Positions 1 to 8,451 of a stretch of 32,155 nucleotides of DNA are shown one piece after another (position 1 is the first letter of the stretch; every line of letters begins with the position of its first letter). The position numbers and the translations under genes were made by a program. The stretch is taken from positions 1 through 32,155 of the forward strand of contig DASUSI010000141.1 in assembly GCA_036375165.1 (NCBI GenBank). Reading direction: 5' to 3'. The notes under the pieces are model-generated. The model was not told where the DNA came from. It was given only the letters and a program-made list of their open reading frames with translations, and ran no database searches. The stretch is from WHSM01 sp036375165. GTDB taxonomy: Bacteria; Actinomycetota; Actinomycetes; Mycobacteriales; Micromonosporaceae.

Positions 1-66
1 CGACGTGTCTGATTCGCGTAAGGGATCCGTAACGGGATTGCCGAGACAGCACGTCGGGTCAGGTGA

Positions 67-1653
67 ATGCTCGTATGTATGACGTCGGCGATGCTGCCGT
101 TACGAACGTCCTGGCGCTTGGTCGGGATACTCGGTGCTGCGGCCGGGCTCGCGGTCGGTGAGTTGCTGGCCGGATTCGTCGGTCCTGACTCGTCGCCCTA
201 CTTCGCGGTAGCCGCCGCCGTTGCGGACCTCACGCCACGCCCGGTCAAGGACGCGGCCATCGGTCTGCTGGGCCCGGCCGACAAGTTGCTCTTACTGGCA
301 GGACTGGCACTGGTACTTGGGGTATGCGCGGCACTGGTCGGCCAGTTGACCGAGCGGGCACCCAGGCTGGCACTCGCGGCAATAGCGTGCCTCGGCGCCA
401 TCGGCATGATCAGCGCGGTCACCAGGCCGGATGCCAGACCCGCCGATGTCCTGCCGTCCCTGGTAGCGGCTGTGGTCGCCGGAGTGACCATGCGGGGCCT
501 GGGCGGGCTGATCGAGCCCGGTGCGGACGACACGCCGCGAGAGTCCGGTTCCGCGGCGACGCCGTCACCAGCTGAGCAAGAGTTTCCCCGGCGGCGGCTT
601 CTGGTCACCGGAGGACTGGTCGCCGCCGGTGCGGTGAGCACCGCCGTGCTGGGCCGTTGGCTTGCGTCCGAGCGGTTCGGTGCCGCCCGCTCGCGAGCGG
701 GCGTACGCCTTCCCGATCCGGTTGAGAGGGCGGCATCCTCATCACTCGACCCCGCGGCCAGCATCCGAGGGCTTTCCCGGTTCCAAACCGCGAACGAAGA
801 TTTCTACCGGGTCGACACCGCGTTGACGGTACCTCAGCTCGCTGCCGAGGATTGGGAACTGCGGATCCACGGAATGGTCCGCAGACCGCTGCGCCTCTCG
901 TACCAGCAACTACTGCAACGACCCCTGATCGAACGGGACATCACGTTGGCGTGCGTATCCAATCCAGTCGGCGGCCCGTATGTGGGCAACGCCCGGTGGA
1001 CCGGTGCCCGGGTCGCGGACCTGCTGCGCGAGGTGGGTGTGGACCCGGCCGCGGACCAGGTGGTGAGCCGCTCGCATGACGGTATGACCATCGGAACCCC
1101 AACCGCGGCACTCACCGACGGCCGGGACGCCATGCTGGCCGTGGCGATGAACGGCGAGCCCCTGCCGCTGGAGCACGGATTTCCGGTACGCATGGTGGTA
1201 CCCGGCCTGTACGGGTACGTGTCGGCGTGCAAGTGGCTCGTGGACCTGGAGCTGACGACCTTCGACAGGTACGACGCCTACTGGATCAATCAGGGCTGGG
1301 CTGAACGGGCTGCGGTGAAGACCGCATCCCGGATCGACACCCCCCATGACGGAGCCAGGCAGGGTGCCGGCCTCGTCACCGTGGCCGGTGTGGCCTGGGC
1401 ACAGCACCGTGGGATCGATCGGGTCGAGGTGCGAGTCGACGACGGGCCGTGGGCTGAGGCAGAACTGGCCGCGGTTCCCTCGGTCGACACCTGGCGGCAG
1501 TGGTTCTACCGGTGGCGGGCAGAGCCGGGTCGCCACCGGTTGCGGGTACGTGCCACGGATGGGCACGGTGCGCCCCAGACGACGGTGCGGCGGGACGTGT
1601 ACCCGAGCGGCGCCACCGGCTTACATGAGGTCACGGTGACCATTGTTCCGTGA
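67..1653 (+). CDS. Membrane-anchored molybdopterin oxidoreductase, sulfite oxidase family
   Basis: Probably an oxidoreductase of the sulfite oxidase/YedY superfamily, binding a molybdenum cofactor outside the membrane; its substrate is unknown. The 528-residue product has four or so hydrophobic helices in residues 16-145, then a basic RRR and a further hydrophobic segment (about 175-197), then the molybdopterin-binding domain (about 235-415). The motif TLACVSNPVGG holds Cys296, the expected molybdenum ligand. The last 110 residues look like the Ig-like Mo-co dimerisation domain (WAQHRGIDRVEVRVDDGPW). This arrangement is known from actinobacterial membrane-bound members of the family. The start is uncertain: AGGTGA abuts ATG 67, and ATG codons at 79 and 91 are in frame; all keep the first helix. 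No heme or electron-transfer partner is adjacent. The gene lies about 60 bases before the lipid operon on the same strand. Confidence 0.85.
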   Translation: MLVCMTSAMLPLRTSWRLVGILGAAAGLAVGELLAGFVGPDSSPYFAVAAAVADLTPRPVKDAAIGLLGPADKLLLLAGLALVLGVCAALVGQLTERAPRLALAAIACLGAIGMISAVTRPDARPADVLPSLVAAVVAGVTMRGLGGLIEPGADDTPRESGSAATPSPAEQEFPRRRLLVTGGLVAAGAVSTAVLGRWLASERFGAARSRAGVRLPDPVERAASSSLDPAASIRGLSRFQTANEDFYRVDTALTVPQLAAEDWELRIHGMVRRPLRLSYQQLLQRPLIERDITLACVSNPVGGPYVGNARWTGARVADLLREVGVDPAADQVVSRSHDGMTIGTPTAALTDGRDAMLAVAMNGEPLPLEHGFPVRMVVPGLYGYVSACKWLVDLELTTFDRYDAYWINQGWAERAAVKTASRIDTPHDGARQGAGLVTVAGVAWAQHRGIDRVEVRVDDGPWAEAELAAVPSVDTWRQWFYRWRAEPGRHRLRVRATDGHGAPQTTVRRDVYPSGATGLHEVTVTIVP

Positions 1654-1705
1654 GAACAGCCACCATCTTCGTCTGAGAGACCTCGCGCATGGGCCGCTTG
1701 CGCGC

Positions 1706-1720
1706 TAGCGTGCCGGTGTG
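1706..1720 (+). promoter_or_regulatory. Candidate leaderless promoter -10 for the FAD reductase gene
   Basis: TAGCGT at 1706-1711 is followed after six bases by GTG 1718, and no ribosome-binding site precedes that codon. This spacing fits a leaderless actinobacterial transcript starting at the GTG. I see no convincing -35 box. Confidence 0.35.
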
Positions 1721-3211
1721 GACGTTGGGGCGAGATCGACTGTCATCGATACCGGTGTTACCGCACGCTACGAGGGCCATCGACGTGCGGTCGAGGCTCT
1801 CAGTGCGGCCTACCGGCGGCTTCCGGATGGGGCGGCGCCGCGGCTCGCGAAGCGGACGTCCAACCTGTTCCGGTTCCGCTCCGGCCGGGCTGGCGGGGAC
1901 GCCGCCGGAGCGGGCGCGGGTGGAGGTGCGGATGGCAACAGCCGCAGGATCGCCGGCCGGCCCGCGAAGTTGGACGTGTCCGGGTTCGACCGGGTGCTGG
2001 CCGTAGATCCGGTACGCCGTACCGCTGATGTCCAGGGCATGACCACTTATGAACGGTTGGTCGACGCTACGCTGCCACACGGACTCATGCCGTTGGTCGT
2101 GCCGCAGTTGCGCACCATCACGTTGGGCGGGGCGGTCACCGGGCTGGGCATAGAGTCGACGTCGTTCCGCAATGGGCTGCCCCACGAGTCCGTTCTGGAG
2201 ATGGAGATCCTCACCGGGTCCGGCGAGGTGGTGGTCGCCCGCCCGGACAACGAGCATGCCGAGCTGTTCGCGGCGTTCCCGAACTCGTACGGCACCTTGG
2301 GGTACGCGTTGCGGCTGACCATCGAACTGGAACCGGTCCGGCGGTACGTCGAGCTGCGTCATCTGCGATTCGGTGACGTCAGCGCGGCGATGGCGGTGTT
2401 GGACGAGGCATGCCAGACCCGGTCCTACAGCGGCCTGCCGGTGGACTTCTTGGACGGCGTGGTTTTCTCCCCTGACGAGCTGTACCTCACTCTGGGGCGC
2501 TTCGTCGACGAGGCGACGGCTACCAGCGACTACACCGGGATGGACATCTACTACCGGTCTGTCCAGCGTCGGGACACGGACATCCTCACCACGTACGACT
2601 ATCTGTGGCGCTGGGACACCGACTGGTTCTGGTGCTCCGGTGCGTTCGGGTTGCAGCGTCCCGGTGTGCGGCGTTTCTGGCCGCGCCGGTACCGGCGTTC
2701 AGACGTCTACCGGCGGCTGGTGGCGCTCGATCGCCGCTATCAGCTCACGGCCCGCCTGGACCGGTTCCGTGGCCGTCCGCCGAGCGAGGCGGTGATCCAG
2801 GACGTCGAGGTGCCGGTGGACCGGGTGGCCGATTTCCTCGATTTCTTCCACCGCGAGGTGGGTATCTCGCCGGTGTGGTTGTGTCCATTGCAGCTGCGCC
2901 GGCCCTCGGACGGGGGTCCGGCCCGGATCTGGCCGTTGTACCCACTCAAGCCCGACGTCCGATACGTGAACATTGGCTTCTGGTCCACGGTGCCGTTGCC
3001 GAGGGGGTCCGAGGACGGCTACTACAACCGACTGATCGAGGCCGAGGTGACCCGGCTGGACGGCCACAAGTCGCTCTACTCCACGGCCTTCTACTCGGCG
3101 GAGGAGTTCTGGCGGCTCTACAACGGATCCGTCTACCGAGAGGTCAAGGGTCGCTACGATCCGGCTGGGCGGCTACTGAACCTCTACGACAAGTGCGTAC
3201 GGAACCGCTAA
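1718..3211 (+). CDS. bfaA: FAD-dependent reductase for 10-methyl fatty acids (BfaA/TmsA type)
   Basis: Likely reduces the 10-methylene intermediate made by the next gene to a 10-methyl (tuberculostearic-type) fatty acyl chain on phospholipids. The 497-residue protein has a PCMH-type FAD-binding domain (about 80-200) with TITLGGAVTGLGIESTSFRN at 133-152, and a long C-terminal substrate domain. The family is that of mycobacterial Rv0449c and the bfaA/tmsA proteins. Residues about 56-76 are a Gly/Ala-rich insertion (GRAGGDAAGAGAGGG) just before the FAD domain; I think it is lineage-specific. The next gene starts a few bases after this stop, so the two are co-transcribed and probably translationally coupled. 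The function rests on the paired arrangement and family knowledge; no residue proves substrate choice. The GTG start appears leaderless. Confidence 0.8.
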   Translation: MDVGARSTVIDTGVTARYEGHRRAVEALSAAYRRLPDGAAPRLAKRTSNLFRFRSGRAGGDAAGAGAGGGADGNSRRIAGRPAKLDVSGFDRVLAVDPVRRTADVQGMTTYERLVDATLPHGLMPLVVPQLRTITLGGAVTGLGIESTSFRNGLPHESVLEMEILTGSGEVVVARPDNEHAELFAAFPNSYGTLGYALRLTIELEPVRRYVELRHLRFGDVSAAMAVLDEACQTRSYSGLPVDFLDGVVFSPDELYLTLGRFVDEATATSDYTGMDIYYRSVQRRDTDILTTYDYLWRWDTDWFWCSGAFGLQRPGVRRFWPRRYRRSDVYRRLVALDRRYQLTARLDRFRGRPPSEAVIQDVEVPVDRVADFLDFFHREVGISPVWLCPLQLRRPSDGGPARIWPLYPLKPDVRYVNIGFWSTVPLPRGSEDGYYNRLIEAEVTRLDGHKSLYSTAFYSAEEFWRLYNGSVYREVKGRYDPAGRLLNLYDKCVRNR

Positions 3212-3221
3212 GGAGATGAGG

Positions 3222-4463
3222 ATGCGGCTGGCCGAGGCGTTCGAGGAGATCGTGGGACGGAACCTCCCGGTGGACTTTGTCGCGTACGACGGGAGCCGGG
3301 CCGGTGACTCCGAAGCAGATCTGCGAATCGAGTTGCGCTCCCCCCGAGCACTGCGCTATCTCGCCCAGGCACCGGGTGAACTGGGGTTGGCCCGGGCGTA
3401 CGTGGCGGGAGATCTCGACATCGAAGGCGACATGTACACCGCCCTGTCGTATCTGATGCCCCGCTCGGAGCAGTTCAGCCAGATCGGGCTGCGGCGGGTG
3501 CTCCGGTTGTTCCGCGAGCTGGGGGGTACGAAACTGCTGCGGCGGGTGCCGCCACCGCCGAACGAGGTCAAGCTGACCGGCCGGCGCCACTCCCGCTCCC
3601 GGGACCAGGCTGCCATATCGCACCACTACGACGTGTCCAACCGGTTCTACGAATGGGTGCTCGGCCCTTCGATGGCCTACACGTGTGCGGTCTACCCGCA
3701 GGCCGATACGTCCCTGGAGACCGCGCAGTGGACCAAGCATGACCTGGTGGCCCGCAAGTTGGGTCTGCGGGCCGGGATGCGGCTGCTGGACGTGGGGTGC
3801 GGCTGGGGTGGCATGGTGCTGCACGCGGCGAAGGAGTACGGGGTCCGAGCGCTGGGTGTCACGTTGTCGCGTAAGCAGGCTGAGTACGGTCAGAAGGCGA
3901 TCGCGGAGGCGGGCCTCGGGGATCTGGCTGAGATTCGGCACTGCGACTACCGTGACGTCAGGGAATCTGACTTCGACGCGATCAGCTCGATCGGGTTGAC
4001 CGAACACATCGGCAGGCCCAACCTCCCGAGCTACTTCGGTTTCCTGTTCGGCAAGCTGAAGCCGGGTGCCAGGCTGCTGAACCATTGCATCACCCGGCCC
4101 AACAACCTGGATCGCGCGTACCACGAGCGCGGTTTCATCAACCGGTACGTGTTCCCGGACGGCGAGCTGGTCGGTGTGGGCCACCTGATCTCGGTCATGC
4201 ATGACGTGGGTTTCGACGTACGGCATGAGGAGAATCTGCGTGAGCACTACGCCAGGACGCTGTATGCCTGGTGCGCCAACCTGAACGCCCACTGGGAGGA
4301 AACTGTCGCCGAGGTGGGCCAGGCGAAGGCACGGGTGTGGCGGCTCTACATGGCTGGCTCCCGGTTGGGTTTCGAACGGAACTGGATACAACTGCACCAG
4401 GTACTGGCTGGGAAGCCGGACGCCAGTGGTGCGCTTTCGATGCCGCTGCGGCCCAGCTGGTGA
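3222..4463 (+). CDS. bfaB: SAM-dependent fatty-acyl phospholipid methyltransferase (BfaB/TmsB, cyclopropane synthase family)
   Basis: Transfers a methyl group from SAM to the double bond of an unsaturated acyl chain in phospholipid, giving a 10-methylene product for reduction by the upstream flavoprotein. The 413-residue protein has an N-terminal lipid-binding part, then the cyclopropane-fatty-acid-synthase core: SHHYDVSNRFYEWVLG, the YTCAVY motif, the SAM-binding loop LDVGCGWGGM, and GLTEHIG. I prefer ATG 3222 over ATG 3216 because AAGGAG at 3210-3215 touches the first but sits six bases before the second. The stop of the reductase gene overlaps this ribosome site. A plain cyclopropane synthase is the alternative, but the adjacent FAD reductase argues for methyl branching. 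No third gene (TmsC type) is present. Confidence 0.85.
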   Translation: MRLAEAFEEIVGRNLPVDFVAYDGSRAGDSEADLRIELRSPRALRYLAQAPGELGLARAYVAGDLDIEGDMYTALSYLMPRSEQFSQIGLRRVLRLFRELGGTKLLRRVPPPPNEVKLTGRRHSRSRDQAAISHHYDVSNRFYEWVLGPSMAYTCAVYPQADTSLETAQWTKHDLVARKLGLRAGMRLLDVGCGWGGMVLHAAKEYGVRALGVTLSRKQAEYGQKAIAEAGLGDLAEIRHCDYRDVRESDFDAISSIGLTEHIGRPNLPSYFGFLFGKLKPGARLLNHCITRPNNLDRAYHERGFINRYVFPDGELVGVGHLISVMHDVGFDVRHEENLREHYARTLYAWCANLNAHWEETVAEVGQAKARVWRLYMAGSRLGFERNWIQLHQVLAGKPDASGALSMPLRPSW

Positions 4464-4722
4464 CCTCTTCGACGTCAGAACCCGGATGCGCGGCCTGGTC
4501 TGGCCATATTGAGCCGTGTGCGGTTCCGGTTGCCCTTTCCCCATGACATGCGGCCAGACCCGAGGCTCATCGAAAGCAGTGATATGGGTGTCGTAGTCTG
4601 TGTCGGCCTCCATGAGCCATATGTGTGGCTCCGCCGGGCACTGGCGTACCTGATAGCGGCTGGTGTCCCGACGAGGGAAGCCATCCAGACGCCAGACAAC
4701 CCTCGCAGGTCAGGAGGACACG

Positions 4723-5580
4723 GTGGTTGCCCGGGATCCGTCAGACACACCGACGGAGCAGTTTGTACCCGACTTCGACGATGATTCCCCCGACGGGGGA
4801 CCTCAGGACTCCGAGGTGTCCGGAGAGTCTTCCGAGCCATCCGGGCATGCCTCGACAGATGATGCCCACAGTGCCGTACCAACCAGTTCGGCTGGGAACG
4901 ACGCCGATTCACCAGCGGAGTCCGGGGAGCCCGGTGATCCGGAAGAGCACCACCGGAACCAGGATCAGCCCGGCGGCGAGCCTCAACCCTTGCGGGACCG
5001 GCCGTTGGGGTACGAACAACACGGTGGCGGCAGTCGGACGCGAGTGACCGTCGCGGTTCCCGGCACCTCCGGCGATGGCTTGAGCGCCGACGCCGACGCC
5101 GTTGGCGTTGGCGTTGGCGTTGGCGTTGGCGTTGGCGTTTCCCGAAATAGTACCGGTGGTAGGCCCTTGACCGGTTGGTTCACCGGTTGGCGCCGCGGGG
5201 CACTGGTCGGGGTCCTGGTGCTGTGGACGGCGGTGGCCGGGGTGCTGACGGGATACGCCGTTGTGCGCTCCACCGCGGGCTGGACCGCGACTTGGGGCGG
5301 GAACGAGCAGGTGGCTGTCCGCCCACCGACACCGGACATATCGCCCAGTACGTCGCGGGACCGAGCTGACCGACCGCAGTACCCCTGGCCGACGGGTACC
5401 GCCAGTCCAGCGCCTTCCGTGTCGGCCCGTACACCGGAGCCGACCAGGTCGGCGCGGCCTTCCGAGTCGCCCACGAAACCTCGTGCCACTGCGACGCCCG
5501 GCACGCCAGGACCGCCTACTGGTTCGCCACCGCCTACCGTGCAGCCAACTCCGAGCGGCACTGAAGAGGCCGTTGGTTGA
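4723..5580 (+). CDS. Low-complexity single-pass membrane protein of unknown function
   Basis: I do not recognise this 285-residue protein. It has an acidic, disordered N-terminal half (about 1-100), a GV dipeptide run at about 127-139 encoded by a DNA hexamer repeat, one membrane helix at about 160-181 (GALVGVLVLWTAVAGVLTGY), and a Pro/Thr/Ser-rich tail of about 100 residues that probably lies outside the cell and could be wall-spanning or glycosylated. The GTG start at 4723 is supported by AGGAGG at 4712-4717, five bases upstream; an ATG at 4663 in frame lacks such a site. The gene converges with murQ. The composition is typical of poorly conserved actinobacterial envelope proteins, so homology may be detectable only around the helix. 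Confidence 0.7.
   Translation: MVARDPSDTPTEQFVPDFDDDSPDGGPQDSEVSGESSEPSGHASTDDAHSAVPTSSAGNDADSPAESGEPGDPEEHHRNQDQPGGEPQPLRDRPLGYEQHGGGSRTRVTVAVPGTSGDGLSADADAVGVGVGVGVGVGVSRNSTGGRPLTGWFTGWRRGALVGVLVLWTAVAGVLTGYAVVRSTAGWTATWGGNEQVAVRPPTPDISPSTSRDRADRPQYPWPTGTASPAPSVSARTPEPTRSARPSESPTKPRATATPGTPGPPTGSPPPTVQPTPSGTEEAVG
5101..5139 (+). repeat. Tandem hexanucleotide repeat GTTGGC (six copies plus GTT)
   Basis: Six perfect copies of GTTGGC occupy 5101-5136, followed by a partial GTT. In the membrane-protein frame each copy encodes Val-Gly. Because the unit is a multiple of three, copy changes would alter linker length without breaking the frame. A short GACGCC repeat sits directly before it. Confidence 0.95.
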
Positions 5581-5601
5581 GGTTGTCGATGTGCCCGTGG
5601 C

Positions 5602-5631
5602 GTGGCCCAGCGAAGAGGTCGTAACGGCCAC
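5602..5631. terminator. Possible bidirectional hairpin between converging genes
   Basis: GTGGCC at 5602-5607 and GGCCAC at 5626-5631 can form a 6-bp stem with an 18-base loop in the 95-bp space between the membrane-protein gene and murQ. There is no T-tract and the loop is long, so support is weak. Confidence 0.25.
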
Positions 5632-5675
5632 AGCACACAGGACCTGCGACCGACCCGGTGACCTGGTGGGGTGAG

Positions 5676-6593
5676 CTAACTGGCGTGGGCCTCGGACACG
5701 CTGGACAGCAGGGTGAGTGCCTCGCGTACCCGACCCTGGCTGGCTTCCAGCACCCGGCGGGCGTCCGGGACCCCGGCACCGGCCAGCAGTGCGACCAGGG
5801 CGGGCTTCAGTTCGCCGTCGCTGGCCCGCAGCGCGGCGCGGCAGCGTTGCTCATCCTGGCCGGTGGCCTCCATCAGGATCGAAACCATCCGGATGCGCAG
5901 CTTGGCGTTGGTTGCCACCAGACTCACCATGAGGTTGGAGTACACCCGACCCAGTCGGACCATGATGGCGGTGGAGAATGCGTTCAGCACCAGCTTCTGG
6001 GCGGTAGCCGCCTTCATACGGGTGGACCCGGCGATCACTTCCGGGCCGGTGTCCAGCGCGATCACCACATCGGCGTCGACCGGGTCGGACTCGCCAACGC
6101 CGGGGTTGGCGGTCAACAGCACCGGGTGCCCGCCACGCCGCCGGGTCGCGCCCAGGGCGCCCAGCACGTACGGCGTGCGACCGCTCGCGGTCAGTCCGAT
6201 AACGACGTCTCCGGGGCTCACGCAGTCCGTGGCCTCCGTCTCACCCGTGGCGAAGTCATCCTCGGCATTCTCCACCGCACGCAGCAGGGCCTTGGTGCCG
6301 CCGGCCTGGTGGGCACAGAACCACCCGTCCGGAGCGTCGAAGGTGGGCCGCAGTTCAGCCGCGTCGAGGAACCCGATCCGCCCCGAGGAGCCAGCGCCGA
6401 AGTAGTGCACCCGGCCACCTCCGCGCAGTGCCGCGACGGCGAGGTCTACCGCGACGGCCAACTGTTCCAGAGTGGCCGCTACGGCGGCTGGCACCCGCTG
6501 ATCCTCGGCGTTGATCAGGCGGAGCACTTCGATGGTGTCGAGTTCGTCAATCCGCAGGGTGCGCGGGTTGCGTTGTTCGGTGGGGGAGTTCAT
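5676..6593 (-). CDS. murQ: N-acetylmuramic acid 6-phosphate etherase
   Basis: Cleaves the lactyl ether of MurNAc-6-phosphate to give GlcNAc-6-phosphate and D-lactate in cytoplasmic cell-wall recycling. From the chosen ATG the protein is 305 residues, close to the E. coli enzyme. It starts with the family signature NPRTLRIDELDT, and carries a SIS sugar-phosphate domain with FGAGSSGRIGFLDAAE (about 65-80); Glu80 and the AVENAEDD region (about 106-113) hold the expected acid/base glutamates. ATG 6593 is preceded by GAGGG at a good distance; an in-frame ATG at 6692 would overlap the regulator and adds a Pro/Arg-rich stretch foreign to the family. The RpiR/MurR-type gene lies directly upstream on the same strand. 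No MurP-type PTS transporter or kinase gene is visible, so the MurNAc-6-phosphate source is not shown. Confidence 0.93.
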   Translation of the reverse strand: MNSPTEQRNPRTLRIDELDTIEVLRLINAEDQRVPAAVAATLEQLAVAVDLAVAALRGGGRVHYFGAGSSGRIGFLDAAELRPTFDAPDGWFCAHQAGGTKALLRAVENAEDDFATGETEATDCVSPGDVVIGLTASGRTPYVLGALGATRRRGGHPVLLTANPGVGESDPVDADVVIALDTGPEVIAGSTRMKAATAQKLVLNAFSTAIMVRLGRVYSNLMVSLVATNAKLRIRMVSILMEATGQDEQRCRAALRASDGELKPALVALLAGAGVPDARRVLEASQGRVREALTLLSSVSEAHAS

Positions 6594-6663
6594 GGCCAAA
6601 CCCTCGGGGTCGCCGGATGTCGGCCCCGGTTGTGGGGCCCGCGGACGGCGCTGGCGGGGTGCC

Positions 6664-7578
6664 TCATGAGCGTCTCCGCCCAGGAGACGCACGACGTTCC
6701 CGTACCGCTTCGGCGGTTGCCTCCAGCGCTCGGTTGGTGCGGGTACGGTTGCGGCCCGCCACCCCGACGAACAGGCAGTCCACCACGGTGAGTTGGGCCA
6801 GCCTGCTGGCTGTGGCCCCGGACCGGTAGGTGGTCTCGCGGGCGGCGGTGGTCAGTACGTGATCCGCGTACTCGGTGATCGGTGAGCGTGGGAAGTTCGT
6901 CAACGCGACTGTGGTGGCACCTCGCTCCCGGGCCTGCCTGAGCACCTCGATGGTGTCGGCGGTGCTGCCGGTGTGGGAGATCCCGAAGGCCACATCTCCC
7001 TTTCCCAACAGTGCCGCGCTGGCGAGGGCGGTGTGGATGTCCGGCCAGTAGAACGCGGTACGTCTGATCCGGTGCAGCTTCTGCTGGAAGTCCGAGGCGA
7101 CGAAGCCGCTGGCGCCGACGCCGAACACGTCAACCCGATCCGCGTGTGCGAGCACCTCGACGACTCGCTCGCAGGTGGTCGCGTCGAGTTGCTCGGCGGT
7201 TTCCTCCACCGCTCGGGAGTCGTTGAAGGTGATCGTGGTGATGATCTGCGCCATGTCCGCGCCCGGTGGTATGTCGCCGCCGACCACCCGGGAGTCTGGA
7301 GGCTCGGCACGTCTGGCGGCTTCCGCCGCGAGCCGAATCCGCAGCTGGGGATAACCTTCCATGCCGACGGAGCGGCAGAACCGGATCACGGTGGCCTCGG
7401 AGGTGCCGGCCTCGGTCGCCAGTTCCGTGATCGTACGGCGGGCTGCCTCCGCTGGATCGGCGATCACCTGGCGTGCCACCCGCTGCTCGGCGGGAGACAG
7501 CGACGGCAGCAGGCCGCTGATCTGTACGATCAACCCGCCGGGTTCGGCGTTTGAAACCCTTCTCACATCTGCAGTCAC
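6664..7578 (-). CDS. RpiR/MurR-family transcriptional regulator (HTH plus SIS domain)
   Basis: Probably a repressor of murQ that senses an amino-sugar phosphate such as MurNAc-6-phosphate. The 304-residue protein has an N-terminal RpiR-type helix-turn-helix (about 15-90; RTITELATEAGTSEATVIRFCRSVG) and a C-terminal SIS domain (about 125-265; VFGVGASGFVASDFQQKL, FGISHTGSTADTIEVL). The start is GTG 7578, apparently leaderless: a -10-like TAAATT ends seven bases upstream and no ribosome site is seen. Two copies of a 9-bp direct repeat lie over this promoter and may be its own operator. The gene is followed by murQ after a 70-base gap, so both are likely one transcript. The effector is inferred from the neighbour only. 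Confidence 0.88.
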   Translation of the reverse strand: MTADVRRVSNAEPGGLIVQISGLLPSLSPAEQRVARQVIADPAEAARRTITELATEAGTSEATVIRFCRSVGMEGYPQLRIRLAAEAARRAEPPDSRVVGGDIPPGADMAQIITTITFNDSRAVEETAEQLDATTCERVVEVLAHADRVDVFGVGASGFVASDFQQKLHRIRRTAFYWPDIHTALASAALLGKGDVAFGISHTGSTADTIEVLRQARERGATTVALTNFPRSPITEYADHVLTTAARETTYRSGATASRLAQLTVVDCLFVGVAGRNRTRTNRALEATAEAVRERRASPGRRRS

Positions 7579-7581
7579 TGG

Positions 7582-7618
7582 GTGAAATTTACTTTCGCTT
7601 CGGTGTGGCGTGAATTTT
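7582..7618 (-). promoter_or_regulatory. Promoter of the murR-like/murQ operon with two direct-repeat candidate operators
   Basis: On the minus strand TTCACG (7609-7614) and TAAATT (7586-7591) are separated by 17 bases, and GTG 7578 follows seven bases after the -10, suggesting a leaderless transcript. The plus-strand sequence GTGAAATTT (7582-7590) recurs as GTGAATTTT (7610-7618), 28 bp apart; one copy covers the -10/start region and the other the -35. AT-rich matched repeats at these places in GC-rich DNA suggest operator sites for the encoded regulator. Confidence 0.5.
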
Positions 7619-7772
7619 CTTCCATGACCAAGGCTACACCCTTACAGCGGGTCACCGGATCGGCAATCCGAACCTGTCGGGATCCCCCGTCCGGACAGCG
7701 CTGCCGGGCAAGGGGCGGGGCACGGGGCAACGCCCGCCCCCCTCGGAGTTACCCCAGGTCGTACGCAGGTCT

Positions 7773-7788
7773 TAGGCTCTCGCAAATG
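7773..7788 (+). promoter_or_regulatory. Candidate leaderless promoter -10 for the response regulator
   Basis: TAGGCT at 7773-7778 lies seven bases before ATG 7786 and there is no ribosome site, which fits a leaderless transcript. A weak TTACCC (7749-7754) could be the -35 at 18-bp spacing. Confidence 0.4.
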
Positions 7789-8448
7789 CGCGTGCTGCTC
7801 GTGGAAGACGATGTCTCAGTGGCGGGAGCGATGGAGTCCGCGCTGCGGCGACGGGGTTACGAGGTAGTACGGGCTGCCACCGTGGCTGAGGCTCTCGCCG
7901 CCCCAAGTGTGGACCTGGTTCTCCTGGATCTTGGGTTACCGGACGGCGACGGCATCGAAGTCTGCAGGGAACTCCGGCGTCGGGACGACCACGTCGCGAT
8001 CATCGCGGTCACCGCACGTGGGGAGGAGCGGGACCGGGTCGCTGGGCTACGGATCGGTGCCGACGACTACGTGGTCAAGCCGTTCTCCATGGCCGAGTTA
8101 CAGGCCCGCATCGACGCGGTACTGCGCCGGGTGGCGCGCGCCACCCCGCCGGCCCCGGTGATGGAAGTGGGTCCCCTGCGGCTCGACCCTGCCGCCCGGA
8201 GAGTCACCGTGGACGATGCCGAGGTGACGTTGACCCGCAAGGAGTTCGAGTTGCTCACCGTGCTGGCCCGGGAGGCCGGCAGCGTGGTGTCCCGGGACCG
8301 CCTGCTGATGGAAGTGTGGCGGACCACGTTCGCCGGCGGGCACACCCTGGAGGTCCACATCGGATCCTTACGCAACAAGCTCGGAAGGCCGGACCTCGTC
8401 CAGACCGTCCGGGGTGTCGGCTACCGGCTGCGCACCGGCGAGGAGTGA
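7786..8448 (+). CDS. OmpR/PhoB-family response regulator
   Basis: DNA-binding half of a two-component system, partner of the kinase that follows. The 220-residue protein has a receiver domain (1-115) with acidic Asp8/Asp9 (LLVEDD), phospho-acceptor Asp48 (LVLLDLGLPDGDG), Thr76 and Lys98 (VVKPF), and an OmpR-type winged helix (about 125-218; LTRKEFELLTVLAREAG, LEVHIGSLRNKLG, VRGVGYRL). ATG 7786 begins the conserved receiver strand directly; in-frame sequence further upstream does not resemble the family. The kinase gene starts three bases after this stop. The target genes are unknown; the converging TAXI-type binding protein is the best candidate for a functional partner of the system. Confidence 0.93.
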   Translation: MRVLLVEDDVSVAGAMESALRRRGYEVVRAATVAEALAAPSVDLVLLDLGLPDGDGIEVCRELRRRDDHVAIIAVTARGEERDRVAGLRIGADDYVVKPFSMAELQARIDAVLRRVARATPPAPVMEVGPLRLDPAARRVTVDDAEVTLTRKEFELLTVLAREAGSVVSRDRLLMEVWRTTFAGGHTLEVHIGSLRNKLGRPDLVQTVRGVGYRLRTGEE

Positions 8449-8451
8449 CCC

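Noticed and set aside
1..56. Inverted repeat CGACGTG (1-7) / CACGTCG (50-56) at the window start
   Set aside because: The arms are 42 bases apart and the 5' side is cut by the window edge, so neither terminator nor operator can be argued.
4464..4722. Possible small gene and hairpin (GAGCCA/TGGCTC, 4614-4631) between the methyltransferase and the membrane-protein gene
   Set aside because: The open frame here has no ribosome site and overlaps the next gene out of frame; the hairpin has a 6-bp stem and no terminator features.
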